From Lineus longissimus (lineage: Eukaryota > Nemertea > Pilidiophora > Heteronemertea > Lineidae), in assembly GCF_910592395.1 (NCBI RefSeq), contig NC_088317.1:3286001-3350000 (forward strand): a DNA stretch of 64,000 nt, written 5' to 3'. Each line of letters opens with the position of its first letter. Position 1 is the first letter of the stretch. Position numbers and translations under genes: made by a program. Shown here in pieces: positions 22,978 through 47,054 of the stretch. The notes beneath the pieces were generated by a model. That model made no database searches. It was not told the DNA's origin and saw nothing but the letters and a program-made list of their open reading frames with translations.

Positions 22978-25900
22978 TCACCGCAGCGCTCTGACCTCAT
23001 CTTCGTCTGCAACCTGTTGCTCAATGTCCTCGTAATCAAAATTTAATTCCTCTTCACTAAAATATATAAGAAGAAGAGAGGGTTAAAATATAGAAGAACA
23101 CAAACAGAATAGAACACATTTATCTAAAGTTGACCAAGTTTACAAGAAGACAATTTTTTTTGACTAAACTTGAAATATCTTATGAGGACAAATAGATGAC
23201 TTGAATAAGTTCATTTCAAAACTGCTAGTATACCAGAAAGAAATCACTTCAAGATTTAATAGGGACAGAACAGAAAGTCCGAATACTACATATTTGCCTC
23301 TAATTTCCCTTGGTTAAGAATAGAACTCTGAACTACTGGAGAGAAGAACCCAGGAGATGGAGGAATCTATCACCTATGCAGGACTAGAGCAACTAATTTG
23401 AACACCTTGATAATTTTGAACTACACATGACATTAACTGTTGAAAAGCCATCACAATTCAAAAGCTATATCGTAATTCTCCAAAATTATCAAGCAGTCAA
23501 ATCATTCTGTATTCTATCATTTAATATTTGTGCTCCCCACCTGACCCGTGGATCCATCTCATAGCCAGTCCTTGGTGTCCTGATACCATCTTCCAGGTTA
23601 GAGCTGGCGAAGCTGTCACTTCGAGCCAGTTCATCATCGCTCGAGTTCATTAGGGTCATGCGTGATATCTTACCGTCAGCTGGAAAAACAAACGCAAGCA
23701 TTGAAACTACTTTGAGAAAATTCTAAAAATTTCAATTTTTTTGGCCTAAACAGTATTGTACATGTAGGGTTGAGGGCCTTGCCAATGATGGTAATGGGTT
23801 CTGATGACCACACTGATGTGTGTATCGACTTCAGCGTCTTTCCTTGGCCACGTGGCAACAATATACATGCCAGTAATCCCACCCACCTGTAATTCGTCCA
23901 GTTTCCGAGGCCAATTCCCACTCGAGTTTATCCAAGGTCTCGGCATCCTCCTCACACTGGTGTTCGTGGTCATCGTCCTGGTCATCGAACTCTGTCATAT
24001 CATCACCATCAACCACTGCAATGCAAAAAGCATTTTCATGAATGAAATCGAAGGTTGTACATGCCACTATGGTTGGATGCCAATCGGGTTTATTTCCAGC
24101 GAACTGTCCAACAGTGATAAATAGCGCTTACCTATCATTCTCGACTCTCGGCCAAGTTCACTCATGGACGACGTAGGCCTAGGTGCCTCAACAGGTGTCC
24201 TTGGAGTCGGAGTGGCAACCGGTGTGACCTGCTTCCTTGGCGTGACTGAGCGCACGGATCGTCTCCTGGGCGTGTTAGATGGGGACTGTGGAGGCCTTGG
24301 AGTCATCGAGGGAGACGCCGTAGGTACTGGAGTCTGGACTGGCGAGGGTAATGGCACTTCTGGACTGGCAGGGACCGGAGGCAGGTCTTCTTCAAGCCTA
24401 CACAATGATTTTATCAATTAGACAACATCTAATAAACAACCGTCCCAGATTCTCCCAGAATGTCAATATCCTTCAAATGTAGACTGATCATTCTCATGTA
24501 CAGCCCATCACTCGCATGAATTTATAGTTCAAAAGAGAGCTATCCATCACACCCCATAACACAACAGATTCAGCAATATCTTCCATATGAAGTGAGTGAT
24601 TATCTGAACAGATAAGAACATTGCTTAGAGGCCTAAGTCGTTTAATAAGAATTTGAACGTTTTTATTGAATTTGACAATTTGTCTCTCCTCGTCTTGGGA
24701 AGCAGGCTAACCTCACCTTTGATCGACAACCGAACGTTCCCTTATAACATCAGGAGACGGCCCAGTGATCCCCGCTAACGCTTTGATTTCCTGCTCTAAT
24801 TCTTCATCTTCAAACATAGGTGGCGCCTCATTCTCGGCCATGGCAAATGCGTGGTCGTAGTCCTGGAGATCAGAGGGCTGAATGTCGACTTGATCACCCA
24901 GACTGACTTGAGGTTTCCACGACCGCGGCGACATTTGATAAACTGCAAACAGAAACAAACGACAGTGTGAGATCAGATGTAGGCCACATACTTCCCACTC
25001 CATAAAGCTGACATTTGGACAACCGAAGGGATGGTATAGATATTGCATATGTACTTACATTTATAACTGACAGTAGGCCCTTTCTTAGCTGACTTGGCAC
25101 GACTCCCAGGACGGTCAAACGATGGCGTCATAACTCGATCAACCTGGGGTGCAGCTTCCCTCGACACACCGATTGTCAGTACATCCTGCAGTCCCATATA
25201 GGGCGATGGTGACACCTGCTCCGAGGTCCTGGATGCTATGGCCTTGAGACCCTCAGAAGGTCGCTTGGTAAGGTTACCTTCACTAAAATAAAAGGACAAA
25301 CAACAGTTTATACATTTTGCCCATCAGCGCTGCCTAGAGTCTCACGTTGACTGTGAGATAGGAACCAGGCACCTCTTCCACGGCAGCTCAATGTCTTTTA
25401 CAACAAGACACCCTCTTCAAATCCGTGTTGTTTTTCACCATATAGCTGGTCATGTATGTAGGTCGTGGAGAGTGATGCATCAAAGAGGTTGAACTCATGG
25501 GTTTCAGATCTGGAATCCAACACAACTTGTACCAAACGACCAAACAACTTACGGAATATCTGCTCGGGACCACGGCCTTGCTCTTGATCCTGAACGCGAC
25601 TGAGCGCGTGATTTGGTCCTCGACTGCGGTCTCGATTGCACAGACGTCCCAGATTTTGATTTAGCTCTCGATGGCGGACGGCCATTAACTAACTTCCCAT
25701 TCTCAGCTGATGCCTTTTTAACTACCGGAGGGCGTCCGGAATCTTTTAGTGAAATGTCCGTTTTTTCAGCCTCGAGTTTTTCAACGCTGCCACGTTGTTG
25801 AGCAATCCTGGCATCTTTGATATACGTATCGCTTTTTTCTCGCTTGACTCGACTACTTGGACGATCTATTTTATCTTTATTTCCCGTCTTCTCCCTTTCT

Positions 25901-28900
25901 AATCTCACCGATGATTTCGTTCCCGTGTTTTCCCGCTCAAAATTTGATGACGTTCTATTTCCCGTATTTTCTCTCTCGAGCTTCCCCTTACCACCACCAG
26001 ATGGCGGTAGCTTCGACTTGTCCGCGGGAGTTCTTCGTCCAGATTTACTAGCCGACTTACTTTTGGAATTTTTCTCATTCTTCTTATTCCTACAGCAAAA
26101 TAAAACGGAGACATAGACAAAAAACACAGACATAAGAAAAATATACAGAGAGATTACTAATCTGATAATGCTCAAACCAAATGTTTGATCTTTGATCTTA
26201 GAATATTCTTCTGTCAATCTGCTTGGACTCGGAGAATGGGGTCACGTACCTGAGTAATATGGCTTCAACCTCTGGATCCGATTCCTCCAACACCTCATAC
26301 TGACTAACTTGCTCTATGCCTCTCGTATTCGAATTGGGCTGAAATAGACAGATGCAACTAGTAGGCATTATGAATATCAGTCTGGTTTCTAGTAGGCACC
26401 AATTATGGTCCACTGATTTTCAAATCGGGCATTGATCGGTCAAATCTTGGTCATCCTCAACCTACCTCAACTTCTGTCACCTCCACGATGTTAGTTGGTG
26501 TCCTCGTTTGGCTGTCAGATCTCGGGGTCACAGCCGCCTCGTATAAGGCACGGAAGTCCACCCTCTCTTCATCCTCTGGTAGTGATAGAGCTGGAGTACA
26601 CAGAAGAAAAAAAATTTAGGAAAAAATATATTTCAGGTTTAATTGAATAAGTTTTCTTCTTCTTATCCATATTCTCTTTGGCACTGTGTGTAGCCTTGCA
26701 ATCTCTAGCCAATCTCCAGCACAGCGCCATATAAGCCTAACCCTGAATGATCTTACTATGCCACAATTGTAAAGCATAAATCAGTCAAACTATGGTAGGT
26801 AAACTGCACTTTCTTACCATAATCTTGACCACCGCTTGTCGGCTGGCCGTAGGAGTCAACCCTGGGCGTCTGCAGCGCGTCAATCTCACATCGACGGTGT
26901 TTCTTCAGCAGGAGTTTCTCCGAGTAGGTCATAGTGCTGTGAAACACAATATCCGGGGTCGGATCTCTGACAGGGTTTGTGCTTGTTCCATAGTCAACGT
27001 TAACAGCTGAAAAGTCAGATGAGACAATATGTGACCCATCATGATAAAACTTTTACTGCAGAGAGTTCAATAAGGTTTTATTACTACATTTATGTTACTT
27101 TATGAGGCCTTTTAACCGCACTGTTCAAGTAGTATGCACACTCAAAAGAAAAGTTGTTTGGACATATGAAGAGGAGGCAAAGACCCAGGAGGGTCTTGAA
27201 ACTGCCGCAATGATGATGATGATGGTGATGAAGAGCAGAGTTTGAAAATGCAGACAAGAGACTTGATTTATTTTCAACGGAATTGCAACTTACTCGGTGT
27301 TCGAACAGGAGAATATGGTCTAACTGTAACAGCTGTTTGAGCACTGCTAGCTGTCGGGGCGCTTGCCTGGCTGGTGTCCTCGCCGCGCCACTGATTCAGA
27401 GCAGCCTGAAAGGAGGCAGCACTGTCCTCTTCGTTATATGTTCCGTCAAGGAGAGAGGGACCGGTGAAGTGGGAACGTTCCTCTGACGATGCGGACCCAC
27501 CATTCTGAAATAACAAATTAGTTGATAAATTGCCATAAACCAAAAAATTATGTGTTTCGAGCGGATATTTCACTATGGTAGACTAGTATTCAGGTCTCGT
27601 ACTGGTCCGATGACATCAATGAACGACTGACTGATCATCTCTGAATATTCTATTTTGGATTTGTCTGTGTGCCGTTCCAAGCTTACCTCTTGGTGAGTTT
27701 GCTGATGCACGACTGTCTTTGCTGGACGAGGTGTTGTTTGCCTTCTCTCAAACTCCTTCATCGCCCGCTGCTGCGGCGTGACAATCTCGTTCTGTACCTG
27801 CTGCAGTGGGGGACGAGGTTCGTACGATACCCGTGGAGATGGACGAGGGCCGTTTGCCTGTATCGGCATAGAGCGATGCTTCCTTAGTGCACCTTTAAGA
27901 TGGAATGAGGCGAAACAACCAGCACAATAGTCTTCTCCACACTCTTGGCAGTTCTGAAAAATAAATCATGTGGAGATCGAAGAAAGATTGACAAGGCCAG
28001 TCAATGGAAAGCGCTCAATCAGTTCTTCCTGAGAGTGACATTTGTCTTCGTTGAATTTACTCTTCGGAAAAAACACTTTTCTGAAATTTTCAAAATATCG
28101 CATCTAGACCTACCACAGCAGCCACCTTCCTTTCACACTGACCACACTTTGGTCCCTTCAATCGGGCAGATTCCTTAGGGGCTGAGTAAGGGTCACAGTT
28201 GGCCAGATACGCCATGGTGCCAGGTTGAGGCGCATTTTTTGGCGGTGCCACTAAAAATGAGAAAGAATGCATTCACAATTGCGGTATGAGGAAGATTGAA
28301 AAATGTACTCTAAAAACACTCGAAATAACTCCTCACGATAAAATACACTTAAAAGGGATACATTAATGTATCTTTGGCAGGTGCAAAGTGACGCAATCAT
28401 ACAGAACATATACAGTGCGACCAGTGACTCATCTCATGCTCCATGCAGTTACCTTGTTTTGGTCTGGCGGCTAAAGAAATAAATTTCGATAAAAAATTAC
28501 TCAGATTTTATTATTAATGAGACAAATGGACCAAAAACAGGTGGATAACAATAACTTGGGGTACTGGTTTCGCATGTCAATATTCTTACCTATTTTTTCA
28601 TCTTTCAGCACTGTAATCTTTCTCGGCTTCAAACTCTTGGATTTCGACTTCTCAATCCGACGTAAATTTTTATTGAGAACATCTTGAGCATGAGTCGTGA
28701 GGGTACCCTCGGTTTTGCCCGATTTCCAGCGTGAGCCATCTCCGCCTTGGGCCCTGAAATGTCAATATCATGATATCTTTTAGCACGTGCCCAGGGCCCA
28801 TTCCCTCATATCCCCACGTACTTGGCAGACAAGTATAACTATACTTTCCATCACAGTGCATCTCTGATTAATGAATTGACTTTGTACAATACACTGGCCT

Positions 28901-30480
28901 ACTATCCGTACAATACACCAGCCTTAATGGTAATACCTACTCTCTGTACAATACACTGGCCCTAATACCTACTCTCTCTCCTCCTTCTCCTTGCTCATGG
29001 CAATCTTGAGCTCGTTTAGTCGCAGCTCCATCCTCTTGCTCTCCTGCTCCAGGCGTTTGGTCTGCTCCTTGGAGTTGCGCAGATTCCTAAGGGCAAAGAA
29101 AGTCACAATGACAAGTAACTAACCAGGATATGGATCTACGAGGGGAGGGGGGGGGGCAAATGCCTCCCCTAGACGTCGCAAAAACATGTTTTACAATTTC
29201 AAGAAAACTTGAACCTTTGAATCATGATACACAGGTTCTGAATCTGAAGCACTATTTTTTAAGGTTTTTTTGTGGTGAGTGTTATTTTTCTCCCAGTCCT
29301 GGGAGTGCATCCTTGGCCTTTTACAAAATGATTTCAGCACTAACTGATCCCCCCATGTTGTACTAATATTCGCAAAAATAACTCAAAAACAGACTGGAGG
29401 TGATAATGAAATTTCACACATTTCATTTGCATTCCCCAGCTAGCTGTGAATAAGGGCATAAGAAGGAACAAGAACCTTCTCGAAAGGTTAGGAAACAGTA
29501 CCTTCTCTATACCCATAGAGCTCCGTCAAATATTTAAAAGCTCTTTCAAATTTAGAGTGAACAGTTAATTCAAACGACATTTTTGATCAGGAATCAAGGA
29601 TGAACACATACTATGGAGGTAAGATGTTTTTCCATATTCTAAAAACTTGAACTCTCGACAGTTTTCCAAGACTTTTTCAACAACTGCGAAATGAATGGTT
29701 CTCAAAATAGGAAATTAATAGTTCTATCTATACAGATTCAAAATGGGAAATAAATTCAACTCACTACATGCAAGAAGCCAGAAGTCAATGCAAGGTAACT
29801 CTTCAGGTGACTGGTATTGATCAGACATCAAACCAAACCCACTGACAAAATAGACTGAAGCAAGATCACACCACATGCAGGAATTGGGATAGAAACAACA
29901 TCATTGGCCAAGTTTGCAATCATGCTCTTCAAAAAAGAATTTGGCAAAAACAAGCACGCACAGCACGGCAAACAACTTCAGAAATGATGAAAGCCTTCTG
30001 AGCAATTTATCAAAATGGAGCACATTTCAGAGGGCACCTTACCTGAAATGCCTAGAAAACACAAAAAAGAGAGCTGGGAGTTAGAATCACAAGCAGTGGG
30101 CCGGTAAAATAAACAGCTTGGTTAATTTACTGTAGCAAATTAGAATATTGTGCATTGTTCTGTCTGCATCGAGGCTCTACATGGTCTAGTGATTTATATG
30201 CTTCGAGGAATGTGAGATTTTAACAAACACATTAGCAGTAGGCCTATTCCAACACAGATTTTTAACAACAGTTAATGATATCCATTAGAAATTAGTTTCA
30301 ATTCCTAAAAGTAGCCAACACAAACCCATGCACCTACACATGGTTTACAGTGACCACTGCATTAGGACACCGGCTAAATTTCTCTGCAATACATTCTGCA
30401 TACAAGTGACATACTTACTGGGACTTGAGTTTAAGGGAAACATCCTCTTTCTTAGTCGTTGTGATATTAAACCCGGACAT
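22978..30480 (-). CDS. ZBBX: Zinc finger B-box domain-containing protein 1
   Basis: Eighteen coding exons (minus): 30419-30480, 30043-30051, 28973-29086, 28590-28753, 28453-28470, 28114-28250, 27687-27953, 27294-27504, 26818-27006, 26466-26590, 26250-26338, 25553-26089, 25059-25282, 24717-24942, 24132-24397, 23887-24015, 23541-23679, 22978-23056. All join in phase to 994 residues. The order matches ZBBX: a short start ([10 protein letters not shown]), a coiled coil ([20 protein letters not shown]), a [11 protein letters not shown] segment, then one B-box zinc finger with Cys158, Cys161, Cys170, Cys173, Cys178, Cys181, His186 and His194. The C-terminal two-thirds is disordered: a basic ERENTG-repeat and RS-like exon (25553-26089), a Pro/Thr-rich TPRTP exon, and acidic ends. 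ZBBX is linked to ciliated cells; its exact role is unclear. The phase-0 exon 6 donor (GTAGGT) is chosen to match exon 7. Confidence 0.88.
28908..28978. repeat. Short tandem duplication at the ZBBX exon 3 donor
   Basis: The block AATACCTACTCTCT ... TACAATACACTGGCC is repeated about 42 bp apart, copying the GTAGGTATT splice donor of ZBBX exon 3 into the intron. Confidence 0.6.
30043..30051 (-). CDS. ZBBX: 9-nt microexon of ZBBX
   Basis: GCATTTCAG lies between an acceptor (TTTTCTAG) and a donor (GTAAGG). Inserted between exons 30419-30480 and 28973-29086 it adds His-Phe-Arg and keeps the frame; skipping it also keeps the frame. Both splice sites are strong, so inclusion is likely or regulated. 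Confidence 0.6.
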
Positions 30481-31753
30481 CTTTCATTTGTCTTTTCACT
30501 GCTGGGAATGACTGAAGACGGAAGAATGCAAACATAAAAGTGTGAAATTATAAACACTGTTGTCATCTCTGGAAAAAGTTTTGGAGACTCTCTAAAATTG
30601 ACCTCACTCGGGCCTGCGGCCCTCGATATTACCCGATTTTCAGTGGCCCGAGGTGCCTGTGGCTGTGCCAAAATGCTGCACACAAAAAATGCAAGCTGCA
30701 GACAGCAGAGTGAAAAATCAAAAAATGTGAAAAAGATTGATGACCGGCACATCAGTTTTGAACTGGTTAACATAATCTTTTTTCAACTTACTGATGAAAT
30801 ATCAATAGATTTTTGTTTAATTTAGCTATGTACACTTTGGGTTTCAGCATAGATGGTTTCTTTTTAGCATTTTTGAAGGGTTTTTAGTGATAAACAGAGC
30901 TGTCAAATGCTGTATCCAACCCAAACAAATATTTCACGATCTCGCGAGATTTGGAACTCTCCAATAGATTTGGTTCAATGGTGAGAAGGAAAAAGTGCAC
31001 CTGTTCCAGACCACTCTCCAAGCGTCGTCAAAGGTAATCGTTGCCAAGTCTCACTCGACCTACTGACTGTGTGAGAATTTCAACGGCTGTATGTAAATTG
31101 GACATTTGGCCCGGCGCCCGGGAGATTGGTTCCAGACATTTTTGAGTTTCCCTTTCAAAAGTGCTTTTTCAGCAGGAGAAAAGGCAAAGATAATCAGGTT
31201 AAACTCTTGAATGCGTCAATAACTTATCACTTAAAACATTGCTGCTTTTAAATTGAAAGTTGCATCAGAAAAATCGTCACAAAAGCAATTTGTCCGGATT
31301 TAGGTTTGTTGTTTACAATTTCCTGTGTACATTCTAACATTGTATTTTTACTATCGATTTCCGGAAAGAAAAAAAATGTTTCTGGTACCTTCCTCATTCC
31401 TTGTCCTACTCTTAGAAGATTCAGCTTAGTCATCGCTAAGGCAAATCAGATGACTATAGACAACTGTCTCCAAACGCTACTCTTTAGTCTAGTTCAGTCA
31501 TGATTTTAAAAGTTTTTTTTATATGTATAAGCCCTGGCTGGCCCCCGCCTCCACATTCTTCTATTCTATCTAAGTTCTAGAAAGATCCAGATACTTCACT
31601 GTAAGTTTCCAGAAAGTTATTAGTGTATATAAGGCTGGGGAAATAAGGAAGTTATCTTTGAGAGTTTGTAATGTAAACATTGACAAGACTTGAGTTTGCC
31701 TTTCACTTTCAGGACACATTCATTGTTTGGAGTATGGTCTGCAGAGACTGAAC
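30481..31753. promoter_or_regulatory. Shared ZBBX / MBLAC1 upstream region
   Basis: 1,273 bp between divergent start codons. Both genes show an acceptor shortly before the ATG (minus CCGTCTTCAG at about 30525; plus CTTTCAG at 31712), so each has a 5' non-coding exon here. The segment 30900-31130 is CpG-richer. A GTTGCC half-site lies near 31039, but no full RFX X-box was found. Confidence 0.45.
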
Positions 31754-33419
31754 ATGGCAACCTATCAGATAAAGGTCCTCAAGGAAGGATACTGCAAACC
31801 TGTTGATAACAGTAATTGTAAGTATACTTAGTGTGAATCGCTAAGAATAACTGCTGAGCTGATTAAAATACATGATGATGAAGGCCTCTGAACTTCAAAT
31901 GTTGAACTTGTGCTTATGAGTATATCTCTTAATTGTCCATTTTCGAACAGCGGTGTTCAAGGCTGATGGCAGCATCACGCTGATAAAAGGTCGTAACCAC
32001 AATGTGATGGTGGATACTGGTTGTCCCACTGACCGTGATTGCATCTTGAAAGGTAAGTTACTGAACAAAAGATGCCATTAAACCATTTTATTTATGCAAC
32101 CATCAATTCTAAGCTTGTACCTCCCCTCCCCCATGGTAGGTAAGATACAACGTTGTATACTATATCAATAAGGAATCCAATGATCCTGTGTCAAAGTCTT
32201 ACATAGCTGACCATTGTGAACCATTATGCCTTCTGATTTCTGTTATAAATTGTGAAAACATTATAACTGCAGCTCTATATTTTCTTTACACTCGGCTTAT
32301 CTATGCTGTAATTTGATCGTTAATTGTAATTTATGCTGTAATTTGATCATTAACTGTAATTTATGCTGTAATTTAATCTTGATTTCATTTTGTTGCAGGT
32401 CTAAAGGAGAATAGTCTCACCCCTGACCAGATCGACTATGTGGTGTGCACGCATGGGCATGTTGATCATGTTGGCAACCTCAACCTCTTCCAGAATGCTA
32501 CCCATATTGTCGGCTATGATATCTGCAAAGGAGACCAGTACATGATGCATGACTTCAAAGGGGTGAGTCATCAATAGGGGAAGAAACAATGACTATTGAA
32601 AGCCAACACTGCCAATGATAACAATAAATGAGTCTAAATTCTAATCATTATTGGTAAAATTATTCTAAACTTTTGATTTCAGGGCATCCCATTTGAGATA
32701 GATGATGTGATTGAGGTCCACCCTACACCTGGGCACACGATGTCAGACGTCAGTGTTCTCGTCAAGGGCACTGAAAAGGGAACTGTGGTGATTTCCGGTA
32801 AGTTGAACAACCGCATTAGTAAGTTGTTAGCTCTCACTTCCAGTGACTTCAAGGGATTATTTAGATCTGAATGTCACAGCTATGTCACTCCCCGCCAAGA
32901 CATCACATCCTTGACTGACTGAAGCCACCTCTACAAACAAACCTCAGTAGTGAACAGATTCTGCTGTGACAACAATGCGGTCACACATTGACAGGAGCAG
33001 ACGAACTTGTCCTTTCTCTCACTTTGTATTGTTTTTAAGTCTGAAGAGTTTACAGAATTTGTTGAATGGAGAACATCAAATGATCACATGAAGAGTAGTT
33101 TGTAATAGTTTGCACAGAAATGACGAAAGTGTAACTTGTTGTAATAGTCGTGCATAGAAACTAAGAAAATGTGTAATATGGTAGTCATAATGTTTTCTTT
33201 CCAGGGGACTTGTTCGAGATGGAAGAAGATTTAGAAGACTCCGATATCTGGCAGAATCAAAGTGAAAATGCTGAGCTGCAGCAACAGAATCGTATAGAAA
33301 TGTTACGGCTTGCGGATGTGATTATTCCCGGACACGGTCCAGCTTTTCAAGTGAAACACGAATACAAGAGACAGTGTTCTTTCACCATGATGGGTAATAA
33401 CGACGAGGAGGAAATGTGA
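31754..33419 (+). CDS. MBLAC1: Metallo-beta-lactamase domain-containing protein 1
   Basis: Five coding exons: 31754-31817, 31951-32052, 32399-32562, 32683-32797, 33205-33419, joining to 219 residues. The metal-binding set is complete: H-x-H-x-D-H in CTHGHVDHVGNLNLF (His74, His76, Asp78, His79), His128 in HPTPGHT, Asp150 in SGDLFE and His192 in IIPGHGPAF. The VMVDTGCPTD strand precedes it as in the fold. MBLAC1 is described as a nuclease in replication-dependent histone pre-mRNA processing; cytosolic or nuclear. It is shorter than the human protein (266 residues), mainly at the ends. The first ATG is used because an upstream ATG at 31724 runs into a stop. Confidence 0.92.
32301..32382. repeat. 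33-bp tandem repeat, three copies, in MBLAC1 intron 2
   Basis: TTTATGCTGTAATTTGATC units repeated three times just before the exon 3 acceptor. Confidence 0.75.
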
Positions 33420-34446
33420 CTCTGTTCAGTTCGCGGCTCAGCTTTTCATTTGATACATGATAATCAGAAACCGGTTTTATTCAGTTTATTTCACATGATG
33501 GAATTGAGGAGAATGTGTGATTTGTCTGACAGGATGGTGTACTTAGATAGAGAGGTCCCTCTGTAATTGATAATTCCTTTTGCTCACTGTACAGAGGGTT
33601 GATCAATCAGCTGATATTGGCATAGGCTCCTATACAGTCAAACTTAATATGCTTTCATTTTGCTAATAGGCATAGGCTCCTATACAGTTGAACTTAATAT
33701 GCTTTCATTTTGCTAATAAGCTTGTTAACAAACTTCCAAAGTACAGACTGTGTTCTAAACGCTTATTACTTAACTGAAAATGTACAGCACTTTGTAATGC
33801 TTCAGATGCAGTTTCATGGTTGGCCATTAGGAGGCATTGTTGTTGCAAGTGCAAAGGCACCATTGTGTTGTGACTGGTGAATATTTTCAGCAGGGCATCG
33901 GTGCATTGTCTAAATTTCTTTTCTTTTTCAAATAATGATATTTATTTTACTCCAAAATACTCTTCTTAATCTTTATTTTGTTCGTACGTGTAAAATTGAA
34001 CTTCCTCCCCTGCTTTTGTTCCAACAAGTCCAAGACCATCAGTAGCCAGGTCATATCCTCCTTGGCTATTCACATTAGGAGTCCACAGAAAGGCCACTTT
34101 AAAGGGTCTCCTCCCCTCCCCCACCATTCAAGTTTCTCACTTGGGTTCACCTTCATTGGCTGAGAAGTATCAAGCTACTTCCTGTTCTTTCAAAAAAAGG
34201 CCACGCACAATGACCACGGTTGCAATGAAAGGATGTGACATATTGTCATCATTGCTTTGTGCTTGGAAAGCGTTGCTGTGGTGTTTATATTTCTGATCTT
34301 TCCAAATTAGTATCCTGAGGACAAAGTCACAACCAGAGTGCAAGTATACACGCTGGGCCTCCTGCATTTTTGCACTGTTTGAGACCATAATAGGGTTGCA
34401 AGAATAGGCATCAGATGCCAGTATGGACAATCTTGGACAAAGTTTG
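33420..34446. other. MBLAC1 3' region
   Basis: Contains a direct repeat of about 49 bp (33619-33667 and 33668-33718; GGCATAGGCTCCTATACAGT), otherwise nothing recognised. Confidence 0.45.
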
Positions 34447-34582
34447 TTAATAGAGTAGTTGGTCCTGGATTCAGGTTCCACATGTGCTTCCTGTAAACCA
34501 CAAGTGCTTGTTAATAGAGTAGCACGTGTGACCTGAATCTAGGACCAACTACTCTATTAAAAAGCACTTATGGTTTACAGGG
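34447..34582. repeat. Compound foldback repeat
   Basis: The arm 34447-34488 (TTAATAGAGTAGTTGGTCCT...) is complementary to 34521-34560. A second segment, 34489-34509 (CCTGTAAACCACAAGTGCTT), is complementary to about 34562-34582. The start of the first arm is repeated once more at 34510-34520. No target duplication was found. Confidence 0.8.
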
Positions 34583-36245
34583 AGCACACGGAGTGCCCCC
34601 TCCAGTGGTTGTGCTTGAGCCAGCAGCATTAGTGAATGTGCTGAGAATGCAATGCCCAACTCTGTAACAATTTGGGAGTCAACTTTGACAGATGACGTAA
34701 TCACAACAGAGCTTCTGAGATGACTGAGAAAAGTGCTGGCGACATTGGGACTCTGGGGTCATTGCCTATTACAGATTCGAGCATGTCGGGCAGGGGTGAA
34801 CCCACTGAAAGTCTGTGGTGCACTATTATAGTTGCATGACCAATCAACTAGGCAGCAGGGAGCTACATGGTTTCTCCAGGAAACAGGGCCTCAACTTGGC
34901 CTAGTTTCAGCAGTCTGTTCAGAACTAGAAGTGATTGGGTGCATGTCAAGTTGGACATCTGCTGGGGACCTGAACAGTTCGTACACTGGCATGTACAATG
35001 TATGTTATTCAGCTGATAATTTTTTAGCATCTGCAGTACATGCACTGTAGTACATCCATAGTACATGCGCTGAAGTACATCCATAGTACATCACTGTAAT
35101 CCTTGAGTGCAGATAAAAGAAACAAACCACTGATACAACTTTCATAGCAAATGTATTTGATAAAAATACCTCAGAAATCAGCAAGAACAGATTATGTCCA
35201 TGACCAGCGATGGTGAGGAATAGCAGTTCAAATCAACTGATCAAAATGAAAATATACCCATCAAAATAATACTTTTCCAAACATGACTAAGCAATCATAG
35301 CCAAGAGCAGCAGGCTGAACATACCAAAATGCACAAAAGGCCAGCTCCCACTCAAGCCAACTTCAAAGAAGAGGTAGTAATATAAGCTAGATTTTGGGAA
35401 TTTTACCGTTGCAGACATGCAGCTATTGAGTTTTCAACATGATATCGCTATTGCTCTGAGAAAATGAATTACCCGGTACAATTTATTGAAAACTGAAATT
35501 ACACATCATTTTGATTTATTTGATTAATGCATTTTCTGATTTGTCACACTAGAATTAGACTGACAATTTACACTAAAATGGTTAGGCCTACACGTATACC
35601 TACATGTACATGAAAGGGTGATCAAAACGACAAATCTGTGTCTCAATCTCCAAACTAAACCAATGTATGGAAACTCCTATGATCACCAGAACCGATGACA
35701 TGAAATAATAAAATTACGCCTGAAGGAAAGCACTTCCTGATACCTATCTCATCAGTCTTAGTAAAAATCACCAATTCAAAAAAATTCAAAAAATCAATGC
35801 TTAAGCTGACTGACATGATTCTTGTTACTTCAGATGGAAATAATAATTTGAAAGTTCCTAGTACACAGATTATACAAATCTTCTTTTAAAGAGTTTGAAT
35901 CAGCACTTGACTGGTGAAAGGTTTAAATTATTGCTTTTACTCGAGTGTGTAGTTTCACGCAAGAGCACCAATTTGAAAATGCCAATTCTGGGTGACTGGG
36001 TTCACATGCATGCACTCAGAGGCCGTTATCACACACAAACGATATGTAGTCGATATGATACATGTACAATGTATAACACAACAGCTTCACAAAAACAGTC
36101 CGATCAAACTACATGATGTCTTATCTCATATAACAGAGTCACTGAAATATTACTCAATGGCCTCGGGTGCATCAGATTCGTCAAAATTCCAGGTTAAATA
36201 AGTCCTTCAGTTTCAATATCCACTGTCGTTTTTATCTTCATCCTG
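34583..36245. other. Intergenic and ABCC5 3' UTR
   Basis: No gene seen. A triple repeat of TACATCCATAGTACAT lies near 35035-35090. The 35150-36245 part is probably ABCC5 3' UTR. Confidence 0.4.
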
Positions 36246-47054
<10,809 letters not shown>

